Positions 13,029-25,593 of a stretch of 64,000 bases of DNA are shown piece after piece. Below the pieces are notes generated by a model. The model was not told the DNA's origin. It did no database searches and saw only the letters and a program-made list of their open reading frames with translations. A program made the translations under genes and the position numbers. How positions within the stretch are numbered: the first letter of the stretch is position 1; every line of letters starts with the position of its first letter. Source of the stretch: Cotesia glomerata (Eukaryota > Arthropoda > Insecta > Hymenoptera > Braconidae); NCBI RefSeq assembly GCF_020080835.1, contig NC_058167.1, positions 1 through 64,000 of the forward strand, given 5' to 3'.

Positions 13029-15204
13029 AAAAGATTGTGAATAAATAAGCATTTTATAATAAGTTTTATTTATTGATTCAATAAAAAAGAAAACTGGAGC
13101 AATTTAAATTTCGCGCCGTTTATGCATGATATGCGCATGTGCAGCTTTTAATTATTTTATAATTATCAATTAAACAAATAAAATGAATAATTTGATAACC
13201 AAAATGATGGACCAATACGGACCTAACGATAAAGAATACGAGTTTCATTAAATTAGCCAGCTTTTCATTGAATGAGGTGCTAACATGTATTTTTTTTTCA
13301 TTAAAATTAAAAAAATTATTTATAAAAAAACTATAAGGGACCTAACGAAAATTTTGATGGACCTATACAGACCTAACGTAGACCTATCGATTAAGGTCAT
13401 TTGCACTTCGCAAATCCTTAGATGGGGTGCTAAATTTGCACAGGTCCGTAAGACCTGTTTGAGCCATAACACTTATCCCCTCTTATAAGAGTCTCGTTCG
13501 TTTGTCTGTCTAGTCTAGTCCCCGAATCTTTGAGCTTACCTGCGTTGCCAAATAATTTTGACAACGTCACGAGGCCTTGCTCAAAAGACTATGGCATAAT
13601 GGTGGATCCGCGGATATAAAAACCCCAGTCGCGGAAGCAAAAAGGGCGCTCCCGCGAAATTCTTGTTACCCGTACCACGGCTCGCGATTATCAAATTCTT
13701 ATTTAATTTAGTCATATTAAATTTTTATTTTCAATTGAGTTTAACCGAGTGCCTAAACTCAATTCTACCAGCCATCAGCTTTAATAAACGATTAAAAGGT
13801 CTAAGATAACCGATTTAATTGTGTAATTGTTTAAGCATTCAATAGAATTTGGATTGACAAGCTAGCTGCTTTAAAACTCCAAATATAGTTTTTCAAATTT
13901 TCAAAAAGAATTATTTAACAAATAAGAAGGTGAACAGAGATATTTTATCTCTCGAGTAACTAGTCTCAAAGCAGCTGCATACGGTTGTCAGCTAGTCGAA
14001 ATTTAGAAAAGAAAAATCATTACGGTTCGACCATCGTGAAAAAGAAATAATAATTATCAGCGTAAGAATCTCGAAACAAAAAGATATATTACGTAAGCAA
14101 AAACCGCGATACCTCACGCGTCATAAGTAAATAGTCACTAAGCCGAGAGTAAGAACAAAAACTTACAAGATTAAGAATATTCGGCGCAACTCCTCTTACT
14201 ATCGGAACCACAAAGATTTTATTTAAAAACAAGAAATTTTATTATTGAAATAGCAAAATCCCATGGCGAGAAATTTACTCGAAAAGATAAGAGAAAATTA
14301 AGACGCGACAATACATAGCAGTACTACCCGCGAGAACCCTCACCTGAGCAAACAAACGCTGAGTCACGGGTACGAAGTCTAGAGTAATATAAAACTCATA
14401 GGTAACCGAAATTAACCCGATCGCGTTCGACATTCAGAAAATAGGAAGAAGTTTTTATGCATTAGCATTGCTGTTGCATAGTGACTTCTAAAACATCGAA
14501 TCCCATAAACCGTTATCTAGGAATTACATCAAAATCTTATGTTAAGGGTTATTAGAATTTTAAATTAGGAGGAGGGACTTGCGATCATATAAAAACCCTG
14601 CCACGATAACCGAGAGTCATCAGTACCTCTTGTAACCGCGAGTGCGACCAGTGGCTCAGTATTCCTTTACTCTAAAATCAACGAATAATTAACTTTTTAA
14701 TTTCTGACCAGTTAATCACCAGTAAATTGCTATTGTATTTCAAATTATTACTGCAATAAACAATCGTAAGTTGTTTAAAAGTTGCGAATTTATTTATAAC
14801 AACCCTAATTATTTATTTCGATCCTTTAGTTAATTAGTCGCCAGTCATTACCTATCGGTCAGCGACCCTAGCATACTCGACGCTCAGGTATCTGGACAAG
14901 GACCCAGCAACAACACAGTATCGTATTCAAGCAGGTATAATTTTTCTCTCAGTTCTGTCCATTATACAACCACTTGCCTTCTCTTTCGCTTGTGCTCCAA
15001 CTTACCCCAAAGAAGGATACCCTAACAGAGCTGGGATTCCCCAAGGGTTATTATAATTTCGTGAGTCTATTATCGCGTAAAAACCCGCGTGCATTTACCT
15101 ATAGGCGCGGTTCCCGCCTCCCGAGACACATAATCTTCAGTTATTAGTCTCAAATTTAAGGAACTGTTCGAATTAATTGTGTTGTCGTCGCCCGAACGTA
15201 ACAG
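13029..15204. other. Unresolved region with LTR-like promoter motifs
   Basis: GC content is higher than in the flanks and there is no long reading frame. Two TATA-like stretches in similar settings (GATATAAAAACCCC near 13612; CATATAAAAACCCTG near 14587) are each followed by sequence resembling retrotransposon R regions. The end at CGAACGTAACA (15202) directly adjoins sequence of the LTR family described next. I could not find matching target duplications, so no element is called. The words GGACCTAACG and GACCTAACG recur at about 13218-13380. Confidence 0.35.
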
Positions 15205-16724
15205 TGGGCTAGAAGTGAACCGCTGGGTTATACTCGATTCACTTCTCCTCTGATTAATTATCCATCATTTATTAATTCGTAATAATTCAATAATTATTTA
15301 ATTGTAATTGTTTGATTCGTTAGTTGCCGTTGAGCGTCCCTCAAGGGGGTTTATACCTGAGGAATGCTCAAGGACCTTGTGGTGTTAATTGTCGTGAGAA
15401 TTTATTTTATTAATTTACTCGATTAATTATTAATAATTCTGAACATCTGGAAAATCGGTTTAGTTGCAACTATTTTATTTAAGGTAAATATTCAAGAATA
15501 TTTGATTTCAGATAACATCAAGAGCCAAAATCACCCGGGCCACCCACGTGCATTTTTTCTGAGGTTCCAACTTCGAGTGACAATAATAATAGTAATAAAC
15601 TATTAAATTTTTTCAAATAAATTTTTTTTTTATATTTTCAATATGTAAATAAAAACACTCTAAATATTCAAGATAATTCATTTTTATTTTCCTATAAAAA
15701 ACCACCCTCCAAAGAAGTCATGAAAATAGGCATAAGTTACCAGACTACTACCTTAATAAAATAAAACCGAGTAATAAATTCTTCGAGAAAGTTCCTGTGT
15801 CTTCTCACGGATCAGGCAAGCGTCGGTCGGATTTTACAACGCAGTTAACTTGTACCCAAGGTCAAAATCTACTACGTACTAACGAATATCGGCGTCCATT
15901 TTGAGCGCGCAAATTCCTGGCTATTATCTTACGCGACGAATTATTAAGAACACTTGAATTATTATTAATTAATATTATTCATTACAAGAATATATTATTT
16001 ATTGTCCAGTATATTATTGATTAAGAATTGATTGATGACTGAATTTTGGCACATTTGAGATTGATTCACCCGTGGATAATTTTTCGTTAATTTATTTTAT
16101 AGTGAGATAAATTATTTATTTAATCGGAAAATTCCACGCGGTTATTTTTGTATATTGAACTTAAGTTCTGGAAGTTTATTTTAATAATTTTAATTTCATC
16201 ATCCTGGAAAAATTCTTTAGAATTTAATTAACAACGTGGATTATTAAGTCCGGGTATTTTTAGTTAAAACTAGCGATTTCCCGCCCGCTTCGCTGGGCGA
16301 ATTGAAAAGGAAATAAATTAAATTTTATGTTTTATTTTTATTTATTTTTTTTCATATTTTCTATATCTCAAATTTCTTTTCTATATCTCATGTGTTTAGA
16401 AAACGCAATGCTTTCAATCTGTGACAATTTCGCAATCCCGTAATGAGAACAATTCATCGACTATGTGATCAGCAACAATAAAATGTATGTAAAATTCTTA
16501 GTCCGTTGACTGAATAGCTATATGTAATGTTAAATTTTGGAAACGTTACAATGACTTTTTTGCCGCTGCCAAAGAGACGATTGTTGTAAGAAAATATCAC
16601 TATTAAGTAAGAAAAATATTTAAATCCGTTGACCTTGGAGGCCATCCCGGTATTTGTCTGTTTCTCTTGAAATTCTATCAAATTTTATATTTGTAGGAAC
16701 TGTATTTAAAGAATATGAATTTTT

Positions 16725-18330
16725 TGACAATTATCATTCCCGCACTCCTATGTGGGGGAGGAACTTCGTAAGATTCTATTCGAGATGATTTTTACATTAT
16801 AAATAAAAGATTCCAACAAAACTTCGAGTCTATAAAAACTATCGATTGGAAATGAGAAATTTTCATTGTTAACGCCCCCACAATCCCTTTTGAGGTTAGA
16901 ATTCGAGAAAATCCATTTTCAGCTGAACTTGACATCGTACACGAAGATTCTTACCAAATTTAGAATCTGCAGCAGTTACAGTTTGGAAATTTTAGATTTT
17001 AATACCCACCCCCGCAATCCCTATCAGAAGGAGAATTTTTTGGAATCCGTTTTGAGATGATCTCCTCATGACAAATGAAAGATTCTGACCTGATTTCGAG
17101 TTTGTAAAAGTTACAGTTTGAAAATGGAAATTTGAAATTCTAACACCCAGCCCCGTAATCCCTGTCGGAAGTAGAATTTATTGAAATCCGTTTTGAGATG
17201 ATCTCTACATGACAAATAAAATATTCTTACCAAATTTACAGCTTTTAGAAGCTATATTTTGGAAATTAAGATTTTTTTTTGTCAACACCCACCCTCGCAA
17301 TCCTTATTGGGGGTGATTCGTCGTTAAATCCGTTCTTAGATTATTTCTACACCACATGTAGAAGATTTTTACCAAATTTGGAGTCTAAGAGCTATATTTT
17401 ACAAACGGGAAATTTTCATTATCAACGCCCCCGCAATCCCTTAACTGAACTAGACATCATACACGAAGATTCTCACCGAATTTGGAGTCTGCAGAAGTTA
17501 CAGATTGGAAATGAAAATTTTAGATTTTAACACCCACCTCCGCAATTCCTATCGGAAGTAGACTTTATTGAAATCTATTTTGAGGTGATCTCTACATAAA
17601 AGATAAAAAATTTAGAGTTTTCAGAACCTATATTTGAGAAATTAAGATTTTTTATGATTAACACTCACCCCCACGATCATTATTGGAGTTGATTCATTGT
17701 AAAATCCATTATTAGATCATTTTTATATCACATATAGAAGACCTCTACTAAATTTGGAGTTTATAGGAGCTATAGCTTGGAAATTAAAAATTTTAATTTT
17801 TAACACCCACCCCTGCAAACTCCTGTGAGGTAACTTAAAATTCGTTCGTATATTATTTCTACATTTCTTAGCAAGAATTCCTGCCCAATTGGAGTCTGTA
17901 GGAGCTATAGATTGAAAATTAAAAATTTTCATTGTTAATACCCACCCCTGCAACCCCCTGTGGGTTAAGATATCCTAAAATTCGTTTATAAATTATTTTT
18001 ACATCACTTACAGAAAATTCCTACAAAATTTGGAGTCTGTAGGAGCTATAGTTTGGAAACTTTTAATTTTCATTGTTAACGCCCACCCCCGCAATCTATA
18101 TTGGGAGTAGATTGTCATAAAATCCGCTCGTAGATCATTTCTACATAACATATAGGAGATTCCTACTAAATTTGGAGTCGATAGGAGCTATAGTTTAAAA
18201 ATAGGAATTTTCCATTGTCAACGCCCCCGCAACCCCCCTTGTTGGTGGAATTTCGTAAAATCCGTTCTTAGCTGACCTCTACTCGGCGCAAGGAATATTC
18301 CTACAAAATTTCAAATCTCTACGCCTTATG
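16725..18330. repeat. Tandem array of about 12 diverged 140-bp units
   Basis: The block CACCCCCGCAATCC with variants recurs at about 16738, 16872, 17006, 17143, 17286, 17426, 17532, 17662, 17803, 17940, 18080 and 18220. Spacing is mostly 130-143 bp, with one unit of 106 bp. Each unit also carries AAATTTGGAGTCT followed by GAGCTATAG or a variant. The units are too diverged for recent slippage. Short open frames across the array are incidental. Confidence 0.85.
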
Positions 18331-18382
18331 GTTCCAAAGATATCGTGATGAGTCAATATATAGGTGGAAATCTCTTATATAT

Positions 18383-19687
18383 AACCGGGAAAAAAAGTTT
18401 AGATCTGCTCTGATCAAATCAGATCTGAGCAGATCTGCATTTTGGCCGGATCTGTCCAGATCAAATTTGATCTGATTAGATCGAATCTGATCTGTTCAGA
18501 TCTGGTTCGATTTGAACAGAATTAATTTATGAAAAAGTTTATGAAATAAAAATAATAGTAAAATTTATTTTATTTCTATTTGCAAATTAGAAATTATGTA
18601 TTTTATATCAATTTTCTGTGATTTAAAGTTGAATTATTGTTGAAAATCAATTTGCGATATTGGGGATTCGAACCTGGGTCCTCCTGCATGTCAGTCTCAG
18701 AGCGTACCATTCAGCTAATAGAAGTAACTGACTGAGTTACTCTTCAGATAATAGTGTAGGCGCTGTATTATCTTTTCGTAAAATTTTGAGGTCGGTGTAC
18801 AAAATATGATTACTTTATGAATTTGACCCGCTGAAACCAAATATCGCAGTCATTTTTGCCAAATCCCGGGCCATCTATTATTTATAGCCATTTGTTTAAA
18901 CAATTATTTGAGAAATAATTTTTTTTGAGATCGAATATTTTTTTTTCAATATTTTAGGCAATTTTAAGATGAAAATTACTCTTATAAAATTTGCCGTAAG
19001 TTGATAATTTCTGAGTTATAAATTTTTGAAAATTGAAAATTCTTGATCTTCAACAATTTTGATGATTAATTACAAATAAATAAATTACTTAACACCAGGT
19101 TTCATGCGCGAGATTGTAAAGAAAAATACTCAAAGTTTCTATTGAAACAATAACATCCAGTTATAACTTGTATTAAATAAAAAATAAAACGTGATCAAAG
19201 TTAGTGCATTTGTAAGAGCTATTTATTAGAACATAAAGTATAAAAAGTCGTACCTAAATAGATCTGCTCTGATCAAAACAGATCTAATTAGATTTATCCA
19301 TATCACCTTTATGATAACATATATTCATCAATCTTGATCTGATCTGATCTAACTTTATCTGATCATATTTAAACTTTTTTTCCCGCGTAATAATCAGATT
19401 AAATTAGATTTGTATGGATCAAGTCAGATCTATTTATATCTAATTTTTAATTTAATTTCGATCAAACTTGATCTGGATTCGTCTAATTTGATCTGACCGG
19501 ATCTAATTTGATCAGAACAGATTTATTCATATCTACTTTTCAATTTCATTTTGATCAAACTTGATCTGGTTTGATCTAAGCAGACCAAATTAGATCTGTC
19601 CATATCTACTTAGATCTAAATTTAGATCAAATCTGATCTGCTCAGATCAAATTTGATCAGAGCAGATTTAAACTTTTTTTCCCGGGT
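18383..19687. mobile_element. GATC-rich TIR element carrying a tRNA-like segment
   Basis: The left end CCGGGAAAAAAAGTTTAG and right end TTTAAACTTTTTTTCCCGGG are inverted copies, and both run on into repeated AGATCTGATC-type words. TATA flanks both sides within a TATATA context, which fits insertion at TATA. An internal copy of the right end lies near 19367-19386, so two nested or tandem units may be present. The middle (about 18600-19250) holds a minus-strand tRNA-like segment. No coding frame. Confidence 0.7.
18655..18735 (-). other. tRNA-like segment (pol III A and B boxes)
   Basis: On the minus strand TAGCTGAATGGTA matches an A box and, about 35 bases later, GGTTCGAATCC is a perfect B box; the T stem CCCAG/GGGTT-type pairing is partial. 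The acceptor stem is poor, so it is more likely a SINE-type or pseudo-tRNA sequence than a working tRNA gene. Confidence 0.55.
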
Positions 19688-20025
19688 ATATAGATTAAAA
19701 TAAAATATATTATCAACGTGAATATATTAATTATACTAACTTTTATAAGTTGGAGGCTCTCTTCTTCATTTAACTAACTAACGAATACTAAACGTATCAT
19801 AACCAATAAATACTAAACAAAACACAATCGATTAAATGACAGACAAATTCTTTTTTGTTTTTAAACAAAAGATAGCATAAATAAATGACATCTTTACATA
19901 ACCTATGAAAGATGAATAATTTTTAAAAAAAAGATAGTAGCGTAAATAAATGCCATATTCACATAACCTAGAAATGAATTAAGAAAACCGTTGCTGTAGA
20001 CAATAATTCATGTCACAACCTTATG

Positions 20026-20134
20026 GATGCGTGGGAGTGCGTGGGTGGATGCGTGGGAGTACGTGGGTGGATGCGTGGGAGTATGTGGGTGGATGTGTGG
20101 GAGCATGTGGGTAGATGCGTGGGAGAGTGTGTGG
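20026..20134. repeat. 22-bp minisatellite
   Basis: About five imperfect copies of GTGGGAGTGCGTGGGTGGAT, differing by single bases. Confidence 0.85.
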
Positions 20135-20639
20135 AAACGCGTTTATAAGCATTGAAGTGACAGACATTTTGCCGGCCTTTATGCGCTCGAATATGAAGAA
20201 GAAGTGATGTTCATTTGTTTTAGTAGCAGAAACAAATGACTATCTACATAAATTTGAAAAAAAATGGTAAAGGGTTGATGGAATTCAAAAAATGAATAGC
20301 CTAAAACCTTCTACAATTAATTCCGCGTCGAATGGTCATGGTCTCATGCCGATCGGTCAAGTAGTTTTCAAGTTTATCGGTAACAAAAAAAAAATGCTTA
20401 TATATATGTAGATTATTTGATGAAATTTTACAAGAATTAATTTTATAATTAATAATAAAATTACGAGTTAAATTTGAATAAATTTAGACGTCGAATGTTC
20501 CTGAGAATTTATTTGATGTTGAGTGTTAAACTCGTGATCGATTTGGAATAAATTCAAGCGTCGGTTTTAGTTTAGATTTTTGGGAATTAAATTATTAGTT
20601 GTGAAAATATTTTATGATTTAATTGCTAGCTAATGACAG

Positions 20640-21637
20640 TGTTATATCCGGCGTTGCCTCATATAATACACAGGGTCTCTCCCCTTCGACGAAAAGTGCA
20701 ACGTTTGCACCTTATAAATTGCGGCAATCACTCGGACAAACACCTCCATTAAGAAATGAGTAGACTGTCCACGTTCTGTCAAATTTGCAACTTTAGACCA
20801 ATAACAAAATTTAACTCCCTTCCGAAAATCACGATCCGGGTGTATAAAACCACCAAACACGACGGATCAAATGTTCAGTCTTTTATCAAAGAATACGAGG
20901 GAAGGTATCCTCGTAGAGCCCATGTGGGTCCTTGTACCGCGTTACGTACGAGGCAGTGTAAAACACTAGGTCGCTTACACAAACTTCTAAATTCACTATT
21001 GCCTTTTGATTCTTTAAATTATATCTTCTACGAATCGCGCTAGTGTGCTCTTCGAGCTGTATCGAGGGCCCCGTTATCCTTAGTGATATCTTTATCTAAA
21101 ATCATAACCTTTCGATCTATTATTTAACGGCGGATCTAAGTGTCTGCCGGAGTCGTTACTCCGATTACGAACTCATAATTAAAATATTGTAAAACATAGA
21201 AATAATTGATAGTTCATAAGTGAAATAGTGTACATTGAGTGCGTTTCGCCCATAGGGTAAATAATTGAATAAACTATAAAAACCAGAACTTCGAGCTTTA
21301 CTTCATTCTAAAATAAGATCCTGAACTTCCTCCACTGCACCGATCTACACCACGACAAAAGGAGGAGAAATCAATCCAGGACCTACCGATCAGACAACTC
21401 AAATCCATATTAACTATAAAATTCATAAAGAATGACTGTGAGTTCAGTATTTGTTATCGACTTCCCTTTAAACTCGCCGTTGGAACTCCTGGTTACCGGG
21501 AGGCGTTCGAAATCCACAATAAAAATAAAAGTCTTGTAGCTTGTTTACAAGAGAAAATATATCTAAAACGTGTCCGAGCCTCCTCAAGGCCCCACTCTAC
21601 CAATAATTATTTAATTGTAATTAATTCGGACATAACA
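20640..21637 (+). mobile_element. Solo LTR, 998 bp, nested in the older LTR
   Basis: It begins TGTTATATCCGG and ends TCGGACATAACA, which are near-perfect inverted ends (TG...CA type). The 4-bp flanks are ACAG (20636-20639) and ACTG (21638-21641), a target duplication with one mismatch. Removing it rejoins sequence that is continuous in the LTR at 26215-28289. A TATA-like GTGTATAAAACC is at about 20840, which suggests plus orientation. No internal region or second copy is present. Confidence 0.7.
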
Positions 21638-21859
21638 ACTGAAATAATTAAGTAAAAATTTAAAGTAATAAATTTTGGAATTAAATTTTTGTAATAACTT
21701 TCATGAGTCAAAAAAATAAAAATAAAGTAAAATGAGTGTGTGTGTGTGTGTGAAGATGCGTGGGTTATGTGAGTGTGAGTGTTAACAGCGTTCCCTCGCA
21801 TACGACAGTCTCTGTGCGAGGTCTATCGTTGGCTAGGTACTTAAGGGGTATGAATGTAT

Positions 21860-22075
21860 AACGATCTCTAGTTTTTGATGAATTGTCGAGTAGAGTAATT
21901 AATACCAGTTTGGTTAGTGTTAAGTTGGAAAAATTAATAACGACCCCTACTTGTTGATAAATTGCCGAGTAGGGCAATTAATACAGTCTTGGTTAGTGTG
22001 TTGGGTCGTTGAGTTAGTAATTAGTTAAGCTACTACGTTCTCTACTTGTTGATGATTTGCCGAGCCGAGAACTAG
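21860..22075 (+). repeat. Array of three palindromic units in the LTR
   Basis: Three units share a loop related to TTGTTGATAAATTGCCG, but their stems differ: CTCTA/TAGAG at 21866-21895, CCCTACT/AGTAGGG at 21945-21974, and GTTCTC/GAGAAC at 22037-22072. Each stem pairs with its own partner. Confidence 0.65.
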
Positions 22076-22180
22076 TGGTATATAGCATTAAGTTAGCTTT
22101 AAGTGATTTTAGTGTATGTGCGAGTGCACAACTTGTTAATTAATTTTGTTATTAATAAATACCGGTTATATTGTTAATTA

Positions 22181-22451
22181 CACTGATAGAAGGATTTATT
22201 TGTATTAAAAAATATTTGTTAATAGTTAACAAATCATTTATTAGAGACCATTTTTTAGTATTAAACAAATATTTCTTAGTATTTAAAATCATTCGTTTGT
22301 ATTTAATAAATCTGATATTCATTTATTAAATATTAATAAATCTTTTTAAATACTAAAAAATATTTGTTAAGGACTAAAAAGTGGTCTCTAATAAATGATT
22401 TGTTAAATATTAACAAATATTTTTAACTATAAACAAATCCTTCTATCAGTG
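22181..22451. mobile_element. TA-flanked foldback MITE, 271 bp
   Basis: The inverted ends CACTGATAGAAGGATTT and AAATCCTTCTATCAGTG are perfect, and pairing continues through most of the element with repeated ACAAATATTT-type words. TA is duplicated at 22179-22180 and 22452-22453. This fits Tc1/mariner-type MITEs. It lies inside the LTR segment 21638-22655. Confidence 0.85.
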
Positions 22452-22719
22452 TAAGAATTTATTTATTTCAGATCACCTTCCTCCACTCTCTCTCCCTGTA
22501 AGATAAGCTCTCAGCTCTAGTTCCGGTTCCAGGAACCGTGAATAAAAATCCTGGTGGCGCCCTTTTGTTTATTAATTGGATTTAATTTTGTTTAGTTTAT
22601 TGTTTTAATTAATTTAATTTAAGAGGCCAATTGAGCGGCATAAAAACCCGTTACACTATGAAAAATATTTAGTATTTTGATTGTACTATTTTTAATGTGT
22701 TTAATTTTCTTTAATTTAG

Positions 22720-23501
22720 AGTTTTTGGCAATAATGAAAGAGTTGACATCTCTCAAGATAGAACAAAACATCAATCAAAATTATTGTCAAAGATGGAAAG
22801 ATTGCTAGAACAGAAATGTGAAGGAGATGTAGCTATTAAAAGTACTTGGTCTAAAACATTTGGATTTAATTTCCCACTTTCGGACACAAACACATTATAT
22901 GAGTTGGAGAAGAAACTTGTAACTCATCCTGAATTAAAAACTAATTTCGTAATGTTTATTTTAAATATTTATATATCAATAGAATTTTTTTGTGTGATAA
23001 ATATATGTTCTTGTTTTTTTCAGTGTTCTCCGATGACTCTACTGATGTATACGGATGACACTTTGCAAAAAAATGTGAATGCTATGATGAAAAAAATCAT
23101 TAGTCATGATCTGGCATTACGTTTTACTGCCACCAAAAAAATGGCAGATAAAGTATTTTCATTGAATGTTCCTAAAATTTATCGATGTATTGTTGGTAAG
23201 TATTAATAAACCTGCTAGAATGATCTAATAAATGTCTTATGCCTATTATTAAATAATAAGGAATATTTATTCTACTTTTACACACTTTAAATGTCGGTCT
23301 TGGAAGATCAGAGTCAAAAGTTGTCTCAGCTATTGGAATTGATTTCACCCAATCACAATATTGGGATGGAAATCGTATAAAAACTTAAAAGAAAATTATG
23401 ATGAAGCAATTGATAATTCAGATGATGAATCTGACTCAACGGGTAATCATATAAGAAACAATACAGAGAGTGTGGATTTAAAAAAAAAACGAAGAGTTTG
23501 A
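22720..23501 (+). pseudogene. DUF4806-domain gene fragment, three exons
   Basis: Exons are 22720-22948, 23024-23195 and about 23293-23501. The first intron begins GTAATG and ends TTTTTTTCAG; the second begins GTAAGT. The protein matches the DUF4806 pattern of insect proteins: FNFPLSDTNTLYELEKKL, then MMKKIISHDLALRFT, KVFSLNVPKIYRCIV and GIDFTQSQYWDGNRIKT, with a basic tail KKKRRV before the TGA. The function of the domain is not known. The 5' part is missing: the LTR ends only 65 bp upstream. A one-base shift near 23381 (a short A run) separates the last two pieces of the final exon, so the copy is probably decayed. Confidence 0.6.
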
Positions 23502-25593
23502 AGTCTAAAGTTAATGAATAAATCAAAATATTAGCATAAAATTAAAAATAATATGACGTTTACTATTTTGTATTTTTAAAATATATATAACTCTATACAT
23601 GTAATGCTCAATATATGATGTTTCTGTTAAGAAAAAAAAATAAATTTTTCTCTGTGAACACTTTTTTAAACTTACAATAACAAATCCATTCTAGCTAAGA
23701 ATAAGCTTTATTTTCAACCTTGTTGTTAACTAACTTGTCACTGTTTACGCAAACTAAGACTGTAAGCTTTATATTAGCGATCCAGAGCGTTACCAACCAA
23801 CCCTGTACTAACCATAGTTTGTTAGCTAGTTTTTGGCTAAAACTTATAAAATTAGTTTAATACAAGCTAATTTTATTGATTACTTTCTACCTGGGTACTT
23901 TGAAAAAAATTTGTGTCATGTCAAGCTTTTTAAAAAGTAAATTGATTTGAGCAATTAAAATCGTAAATTTCCATGAATCTCAAAAAATCTTCAAACAATA
24001 ATAGATGGTACCACAGATACCATTTTGAATGATATCTTCGAAGCAAGAGCAACTCAAAAATTGCCTTGGGTCATTTAGACCCATAATGACCTCAACGGGT
24101 TAAACAAATTTTCTCAAAACCCAATTATCAGAGAACAATTTTCACACATGGCACCGAGATCTTGAATTAATAAACCAAAATTGTTCCTAATAATATTTAT
24201 TTTGATTTTGCCTACATGTTCTAATTAATAACCCGAAATTATTCCTAGTGTTATTAATTAATAATTTATTAATTTATTTCTAACTTAGCGATTGTGACTG
24301 AGCACGAAATGGTGGTGACTTTCAGCCGACAGAACGGCCTGGCTGATTTCGCATACCCGAGAAATTATTAAAACCACTTGTGGAAAAATTTCTCTGAAAT
24401 AACTGTGAAAAAATTTTAATAAGTACGAGTAATAGTTCATGAAGTTTTTTATTTTCTTAAAAAAGAAGAAAAAGTCTTATCAAGTCGGAAAAACTCTTCA
24501 TTCGACTTAGAAAGTCAGATTTCTTGCAAGATTTGGGACTCTGCCAGAAGAGATATTCAGAGTTATTAAAACTTCTTGTAGGAACCCTTGTGGACATAAT
24601 TCTCTGAAAAAACTCTTGAAAAGTCAATTTTCCCATCAATTTGGGACTTTCCCAAAGAGTTATTAAGAGTTGATAAGACTTATTCAGTTTTACAGGAAAA
24701 GAAGAGAATATTCATTTTCAAAAAATTTACTTATTAGAATTGGAGAAAATTGAAAATTAAACTATAAAAAAGAATTAATAAATGTTTTTGAAAAAAATTT
24801 TTTTAAAATAATACACTAGTCACAAAAATTAAGGGATATAAAAAAATTCCAAAATTTTGGGTGATGTTTAACGAGCTTTAACTCCGAGGAAAATGGTCGT
24901 ACAGAAAAAATAAAAAAAGAAAATTTTAGCTCCAATTGTCTCGTTTTCAGACATGACAATAAAAATTTTTTGTCATGTCCAGGTCTGGAGAAATCCTAAG
25001 AAAACTACCGAAAAAAAATTTTTCCAAATTTTTTCTCGTCTAAGAAAATGTCTACGGGCTTCAAAAAAATTTTTTCCATTGTTTTTTTACAAAAATCTTT
25101 CAGAATATTTAATACCCTTTAATTTGACGTAATCAAAAAGCCTGTACGATAATTTGCCGCGGAGTTATCGTCAATCAAAGCAAAAAAGTTCTTTTTGACT
25201 TTGATAATTAATAACTCTGGAAATAATGATCGTATAGGAAATCTAAGGAGGGTTTTGGAAACTACACAATATTTTCTATAAGAAACTGTAAGCGGCTTTT
25301 GAAAAAAAAAATTTTTTTTTAATTGAAAGCTCGGACTGAAAAAAAGACAAAAATTCGCATAATTAAGGATATTTGGATAACTTGGTATAACTTTGGATAT
25401 AATGGATATAATGGATGAACGACGGATATCGTCGGTAATTTTTTAACCTCAAAGTGTCCCCTAAAATTCTTTGAAATTTCAAAGCGCTGTGATTTTTTTT
25501 TTTATAGTGCCTCGAAGCTTCAAATTCTTTGTTATTGCAAAAATCACCTTTTGAGCAACTTTGCGATTTTTATTCATTTTTTCTTAAAAATCC
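23502..25593. other. Non-coding AT-rich stretch
   Basis: No gene was seen. CACTAGTCACAAAAATTAAG near 24824 looks like the left end of a mariner-type MITE, but no matching right end was found. The words GGACTCTGCC and GGGACTTTCCC recur at about 24535-24655 in a locally repetitive patch. Confidence 0.45.

Larger units (their letters stand above)
16271..20399. mobile_element. Insertion built around a 140-bp tandem repeat array
   Basis: This block separates two segments of the LTR that are contiguous in the copy at 26215-28289, so it is one or more later insertions. It starts with ACTAGCGATTTCCCGCCCGC and a small CG-rich hairpin. After the repeat array, AT-rich sequence at 18360-18382 breaks at the GATC-rich element and resumes at 19688 as TATATAGATT. 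The block ends near TATATATGTAGAT (20400). It has no coding frame. I do not assign a superfamily. Confidence 0.45.
15205..22655 (+). mobile_element. LTR of a large retrotransposon family, split by nested insertions
   Basis: Three segments (15205-16270, about 20400-20639, 21638-22655) line up in order with the reverse complement of the LTR at 26215-28289. Shared landmarks include GAGCGTCCCTCAAGGGGGTT near 15334, GATTTGGAATAAATTCAAG near 20541, a TG-rich tract at 21734, the palindrome array at 21860-22075, and the terminal GGTTCCAGGAACCG with TGGCGCCC near 22530-22555. The right terminus is CCCGTTACA at 22655, the standard LTR end of this family. Insertions that interrupt it are listed separately. 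The left terminus is unresolved. Confidence 0.6.

Noticed and set aside
16725..18330. CRISPR-like array
   Set aside because: Units are 140 bp, diverged throughout, with no constant short repeat and variable spacer layout, in a eukaryotic context.
22545..22560. Primer-binding site TGGCGCCC near LTR ends
   Set aside because: The word lies inside the LTR: the exact AATT duplication at 53426/55399 places the LTR end about 50-60 bp further out.
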